A stretch of 34,191 nucleotides of DNA, taken from assembly GCA_947373605.1 (NCBI GenBank), contig CANBYM010000028.1:1-34191 (forward strand), given 5' to 3'. How positions within the stretch are numbered: position 1 is the stretch's first letter; the number at the start of each line of letters is the position of its first letter. Position numbers and translations under genes: made by a program. Positions 30,119 to 34,191 of the stretch are shown here, piece after piece. The stretch is from Comamonadaceae bacterium (lineage in GTDB: Bacteria > Pseudomonadota > Gammaproteobacteria > Burkholderiales > Burkholderiaceae_C). The notes below the pieces were generated by a model. That model searched no databases and was not told where the DNA came from. It was given only the letters and a program-made list of their open reading frames with translations.

Positions 30119-31066
30119 TCAGAATGCCACTTGTGCAGAGACATACAGACCCTCTTGCTTACGAAAGGCGTTGGCAACAGGAACGACCTGTCCCAAATTG
30201 ACGTAAGCAGCGGTCAGCGAAAAGTTTTTGCCAGGTGCCCAAGCCACAAAGAGGTCCTGCCAATCGTCCGAATGCAAATAGCCCGGCGCGATAGAGTTCT
30301 GATAGTTGTTGGGCATCACCCGGTACTCCGCGCCCAAGGCGAAGTCCTTTCGCAGCAGGTAGGCGACTGACAGCTCTGGTACCAACTGGTATTTTTGTTC
30401 GCCATTGGCGCCAAAACCCAGCAGACCGCCCTGGTTTGCTTCCGTCATTCGCAAAGTCCCATTGAGCAGAATACTGTTGGCCAAAAAAAGCTTGGTCGCT
30501 GCAAGGTACACATCGGTTCCGGATGTTTTAGCGCCTAAGGCACTAATGACAGCGCTGTAGGAGCCTGCGGATGTACTTTTATAAAGCAATCCCGCCGATA
30601 TTTGCGGCATGAGTGAATCACTATCCAAAACCGCGTCACCCACAAGCCTTACCTTCGCACCGAGAACATCCATTTTGAGATGCTGTCCTGCAGTGATAGT
30701 AGGAACTACGGTGGAGATCACGCCATAGGTAGAGCTTGCATTCAGGTCCTGTTGTGCGCACGACAGCTCCACGCGCTCATTGATTCCAACGGCCAGACCA
30801 TAGGTTGTCAAGTCAAAGTCTTGTGTATTGAGGCGACTGGCATTGGCGCTTAATCCATACTCCCCGGCGGTTGCATTGCTGCCAATCACTGCCCATGGAC
30901 TGATACCGCCGCCAGCCGCACCTTCAACGGTCGATACACCACCTGTCAGCAGCAGTTTCCCCGTGTCAGCCGAGGCCGCAACGCAGGCAGTCGCTAACAA
31001 CGTAGCGGTCAAGGTCACGCGCACAGGGGTTCGATTACGGCGCTTGCGTTGAGCGATTGATTGCAC
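30119..31066 (-). CDS. DUF3034-like outer-membrane-type protein
   Basis: Signal peptide; GKLLLTGGVSTVEGAAGGGISPWAVIGSNAT..., alternating beta-barrel pattern, terminal VSAQVAF. Confidence 0.75.
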   Translation of the reverse strand: MQSIAQRKRRNRTPVRVTLTATLLATACVAASADTGKLLLTGGVSTVEGAAGGGISPWAVIGSNATAGEYGLSANASRLNTQDFDLTTYGLAVGINERVELSCAQQDLNASSTYGVISTVVPTITAGQHLKMDVLGAKVRLVGDAVLDSDSLMPQISAGLLYKSTSAGSYSAVISALGAKTSGTDVYLAATKLFLANSILLNGTLRMTEANQGGLLGFGANGEQKYQLVPELSVAYLLRKDFALGAEYRVMPNNYQNSIAPGYLHSDDWQDLFVAWAPGKNFSLTAAYVNLGQVVPVANAFRKQEGLYVSAQVAF

Positions 31067-31201
31067 GGAAATTTCCTCAATTATTTAGTTGGCGGGCAAG
31101 CTTAGACGGAAAATTGCCACACATGTACTTTAACTGTGCTTTCAAGAACACGTGACTGCCCCACAATACCGGTCTAACCAGTTGGTGTAATAATTTGTAA
31201 T

Positions 31202-31558
31202 ATGCAGACCTTACGCAACGCCAAAACTTTAGCCCGCTTCGCGCTGGTGTGGTTTGCGTTGTTCTTGGGTGTTGCTACAGCCGCGCCATTCGTTAGCCCG
31301 CAAACTACGCAGGTGATTTGTTCTGTGGATGGCACGACGAAAGTGGTCGTCGCCAACGCCGGCCTGAACGAATCAGACAGTGGCCACCACTTGAAGTGTC
31401 CCTTATGTACTGGTGTCGGGGCACTACCTCCAATGGAACTGGTGCTCTTCGATGCAGTGAAAACTTCGGCTTACTTGCCACGAAGTATTGACGCAGCCCG
31501 GATTGCGTCGAAGGCCGGCGCAACTCTTCCGCCGCGCGGCCCCCCTACTTTCCTGTGA
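31202..31558 (+). CDS. DUF2946-like small exported protein
   Basis: Signal/TM segment, QVICSVDGTTKVV and HHLKCPLCTGVGALPP (CPLC) motif. Confidence 0.7.
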   Translation: MQTLRNAKTLARFALVWFALFLGVATAAPFVSPQTTQVICSVDGTTKVVVANAGLNESDSGHHLKCPLCTGVGALPPMELVLFDAVKTSAYLPRSIDAARIASKAGATLPPRGPPTFL

Positions 31559-31664
31559 ACGCCTGAGTTACTTGCGCTGGATATTTTTTTCCAGCGCAGC
31601 GTCAGCGCATCTGCGCCCTTCAACACCGTCTTTGTGGCCTCGTGCCCATTAATTGAAATACACC

Positions 31665-32675
31665 ATGAAAAAATACACACGCATTGCTTTGGCAATCGCA
31701 ACAGCATTACCAACCGGCGCGGCTTTCGCATGTGCGAGCTGCGGTTGCACCTTGAACTCAGACTTTGGTACCCAAGGACTATCCACTTCCTCCGGATGGA
31801 GCCTGGACGTGCGCTACGACACGCTCAATCAGAACGAGCTCAGGAAAGGAACGGGAACCATCTCCGCTACAGAAGCGGCCTCGTCAGTCAACCCGACTAC
31901 CGGCAATAAAGCGGAAGTAGAAAAGTTCACCGACAACAAGTACCTGACCACCACGCTGGACTACAACAACGGTGACACATGGGGCCTGAGCATTTCAGTT
32001 CCCTACATCGACCGTTCTCACAGTACTTTGGGCGTTAACGGCGATGGTGTAAGCGCTGGCGATGGCGCCTATGACTCGAGTGCCTCAGGGCTTGGGGATG
32101 TCCGCGTCATCGGCCGCTATTACGGGTTTTCAGAGGAGAAAAAATTCGGCATTCAATTCGGTCTCAAACTTCCCACCGGAAACACAAAACAGACTGCACC
32201 CGCCGCTGACGGTTCAGGCCCGGTGGATGTTGACCCCGGATTGCAGCTGGGAACCGGAACCACGGATGCCATCGTTGGCGTCTACTATTTTGACAACCTG
32301 AATCAGAATTGGGACTACTTTGTACAGGCTCAATTCCAAACCGCGCTGAATTCTTCCAGCATGGGCGCGGGCTCCCTTTCGTACCGCCCCGGAGACAGTG
32401 TCAACCTGACCGGCGGTATGCGTTACCACGGTTTTGAATCATTCACACCCACAGTGCAGTTCAATGCGCGTAATGTCAATGCGGACTCCGGCGATGCGGC
32501 GGACAAATACGCCACCGGAGGGACATTGATTTATTTCACACCGGGTGTTACGGTTCCTGTGAATTCCGCAATGTCGGTGTACTCCAACGTGCAGATTCCG
32601 CTTTATCAAAACGTCAATGGCATTCAAATCGCACCGACCAGCATTATCTCTATCGGTGCACGGGTAGCGTTCTAA
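31665..32675 (+). CDS. Outer-membrane beta-barrel-like protein with N-terminal CASCGC motif
   Basis: ORF 31653..32675; MKKYTRIALAIATALPTGAAFACASCGC signal peptide; repeated amphipathic strands, terminal SIGARVAF. Confidence 0.75.
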   Translation: MKKYTRIALAIATALPTGAAFACASCGCTLNSDFGTQGLSTSSGWSLDVRYDTLNQNELRKGTGTISATEAASSVNPTTGNKAEVEKFTDNKYLTTTLDYNNGDTWGLSISVPYIDRSHSTLGVNGDGVSAGDGAYDSSASGLGDVRVIGRYYGFSEEKKFGIQFGLKLPTGNTKQTAPAADGSGPVDVDPGLQLGTGTTDAIVGVYYFDNLNQNWDYFVQAQFQTALNSSSMGAGSLSYRPGDSVNLTGGMRYHGFESFTPTVQFNARNVNADSGDAADKYATGGTLIYFTPGVTVPVNSAMSVYSNVQIPLYQNVNGIQIAPTSIISIGARVAF

Positions 32676-32679
32676 CGGT

Positions 32680-33177
32680 CTATTTCGCCAGCAATGGCGT
32701 CACCAGCGACTCCAGTTCTGCGGCGCTGATTTCAGCGTCGCCGACATGGCCGTTCTTTCGCAGGACGCCCTCTTTGTCGATCACAAAGGTGGTCGGCATT
32801 CTCCATATACGCCCCAGACCCTTGAAATTGGCATCTGCTTTGAGTGCCACTTGAAAGCTGAATTGCTGCGCCATTTTCTTTACCATCGGCTCGTCTTTGG
32901 GGTCATCCATGCTGATCGCGAGAACCTCCAGTCCATCACCCCGATGCTGCTGCAGATATGACTGCAAGGCTGGCATTTCGGCCTTGCAAGGCGCACACCA
33001 AGTCGCCCAAAAATTAACTATGACGACCTTCCCACGCTGCTTTACGAGTTGAAAGACTTCGTTGCTGTCCAACAATTTGGCCTGTATATCGGGCGCAGCC
33101 TGTCCCACGGACAAATCCGCAGCGATCAGCTTGGAACACATGACGAGTGACACCAGCAACAAAGGCAGTTTTTTCAT
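32680..33177 (-). CDS. TlpA-like periplasmic thiol:disulfide oxidoreductase
   Basis: Signal peptide; NFWATWCAPCKAEMPALQ active site; MPTTFVIDKEG cis-Pro region. Confidence 0.92.
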   Translation of the reverse strand: MKKLPLLLVSLVMCSKLIAADLSVGQAAPDIQAKLLDSNEVFQLVKQRGKVVIVNFWATWCAPCKAEMPALQSYLQQHRGDGLEVLAISMDDPKDEPMVKKMAQQFSFQVALKADANFKGLGRIWRMPTTFVIDKEGVLRKNGHVGDAEISAAELESLVTPLLAK

Positions 33178-33218
33178 CGCTCAATTTTGCATGTGAAAAG
33201 GCAGCCACGCAGGTGTGC

Positions 33219-34191
33219 TTACTTGATCTTCACAAACTCCACACGTCTGTTATTTGCGCGCCCTTCCGGACTGGTGTTGTCGGCAATCGGTTTGGTATCT
33301 CCAAGACCCTTGGTGCTAAGGCGACCAACGTCAACGCCCATGCTGACCAGTTGCTGCTTTACGGCTTCCGCGCGCTCTTTGGACAGCGCAAGATTGTGGG
33401 CGGCATTACCGCTACTGTCGGTGTGGCCCTGAACGTCGAAGCGGAGTTCCGGATTGTTCTTAAGAATTTCCACAATCGCGTTGAGCGTGCCCATGCTCTC
33501 AGGCTTAATAGTGGCCCGGTCGTTGTCGAAATTGATACCGTGGGTGACGATCTTGGCATCGGTAAATTTCTTATCGACAATTTTGATGCCCGCACCATTA
33601 GCAATGCGCATATTGGCAATCACGGCTGGCTTGGTATTTTCGCCAGCAGATCCGAAAGCAACCGCCTGGGGTCTAACACCCAGATCCTGCAGCGAATAAA
33701 CGCGGTATTGGTCCACATAAATTTTAAGGCGACCTTCACGATACGCCACAGCGATATGGTGCCATTGATTCTTAAAACTTGGCTTAGACATGAAGTCGGG
33801 GTTTGAAGTCTGCACACTGACTTCATCGACATGATCCTTGGTATGGGTCTGGAGCTGCAGATCGTAGAAATTGTTCTTGCTCAGGTTGATCATGGCAACC
33901 CAATCGGACCAGGCAAAGCGATCGGGTCCGCGCTTTTTGTTGTCAGGCTGGAGAAATATCCGCGGCATTTCAACACCATCGATTGCATAGGTGTCGTAAT
34001 CGATAGTCCAGCTGTCTGCAAGGTACTTCAGCGCCTTGATTGCCGGGCTCACCTGCGTCAAACTGCCGCCAGTGAGGGTCAGCGCCTTGCGTCCCGCAAA
34101 ATTGTTGACTGCGCCCTGGCCATCCCCCTGGTTCCAGTGTGATGGGAATTCGCCATCTTCATCTTTCTCGAAGCTGTCCTCGAAAACAATG
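33219..34191 (-). CDS. OmpA-family C-terminal domain protein, 5' end beyond window
   Basis: GINFDNDRATIKPESMGTLNAIVEILKNNPELRFDVQGHTDSSGNAAHNLALSKERAEAVKQQLVSMGV...NRRVEFVKIK; reading frame stays open from the listed TTG at 34061 to the window edge (…IVFEDSFEKDEDGEFPSHWNQGDGQGAVNNFAGRKALTLTGGS). Confidence 0.88.
   Translation of the reverse strand, partial: IVFEDSFEKDEDGEFPSHWNQGDGQGAVNNFAGRKALTLTGGSLTQVSPAIKALKYLADSWTIDYDTYAIDGVEMPRIFLQPDNKKRGPDRFAWSDWVAMINLSKNNFYDLQLQTHTKDHVDEVSVQTSNPDFMSKPSFKNQWHHIAVAYREGRLKIYVDQYRVYSLQDLGVRPQAVAFGSAGENTKPAVIANMRIANGAGIKIVDKKFTDAKIVTHGINFDNDRATIKPESMGTLNAIVEILKNNPELRFDVQGHTDSSGNAAHNLALSKERAEAVKQQLVSMGVDVGRLSTKGLGDTKPIADNTSPEGRANNRRVEFVKIK

Noticed and set aside
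33219-34061. Listed start of the OmpA-family ORF as a complete gene
   Set aside because: It uses a TTG with the frame open upstream to the window edge and no signal peptide, so the gene is more likely truncated by the window.
1-34191. CRISPR arrays, tRNA or rRNA genes
   Set aside because: No regularly spaced repeats or tRNA/rRNA signatures could be recognised by eye; a tRNAscan/Rfam/CRISPR search would be decisive.

Overview
This 34.2 kb window looks like a Burkholderiales (Comamonadaceae-like) chromosome segment; taxonomy is inferred from gene content and style only. Left to right: azlD-azlC, tldD, rodA and a YqiA-like esterase; a nearly complete type II secretion (T2SS) locus (gspG-H-I-J-K-L-M-N-D-E on the minus strand, gspF split off behind an opposite-strand DUF1624-type membrane acetyltransferase gene, and a divergent short GspC-like gene); a TRAP transporter pair (DctQ/DctM) with no DctP; a co-directional block of an RNB-family ribonuclease, tonB-like, mtgA, plsC-like, cdsA-like and ruvC; a convergent alkB-type alkane monooxygenase; a divergent OmpR-type two-component system whose kinase has a long Gly/Pro collagen-like insert; an IS1595-like transposase remnant; and a right-hand accessory region. 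That region carries a translationally coupled periplasmic truncated globin plus cupredoxin-like protein with an upstream DUF3034 outer-membrane-type protein. Divergent from these are a DUF2946 protein and a beta-barrel protein with a mature N-terminal CASCGC motif, followed by a convergent TlpA-like thioredoxin and an OmpA-domain protein running off the right edge. The best candidate for an under-described system is the DUF3034 / exported globin / exported cupredoxin module at 29.0-31.1 kb, with the neighbouring cysteine-motif/TlpA module. No tRNA, rRNA or CRISPR array was recognised. All family calls come from reading the translations; no database search was run.
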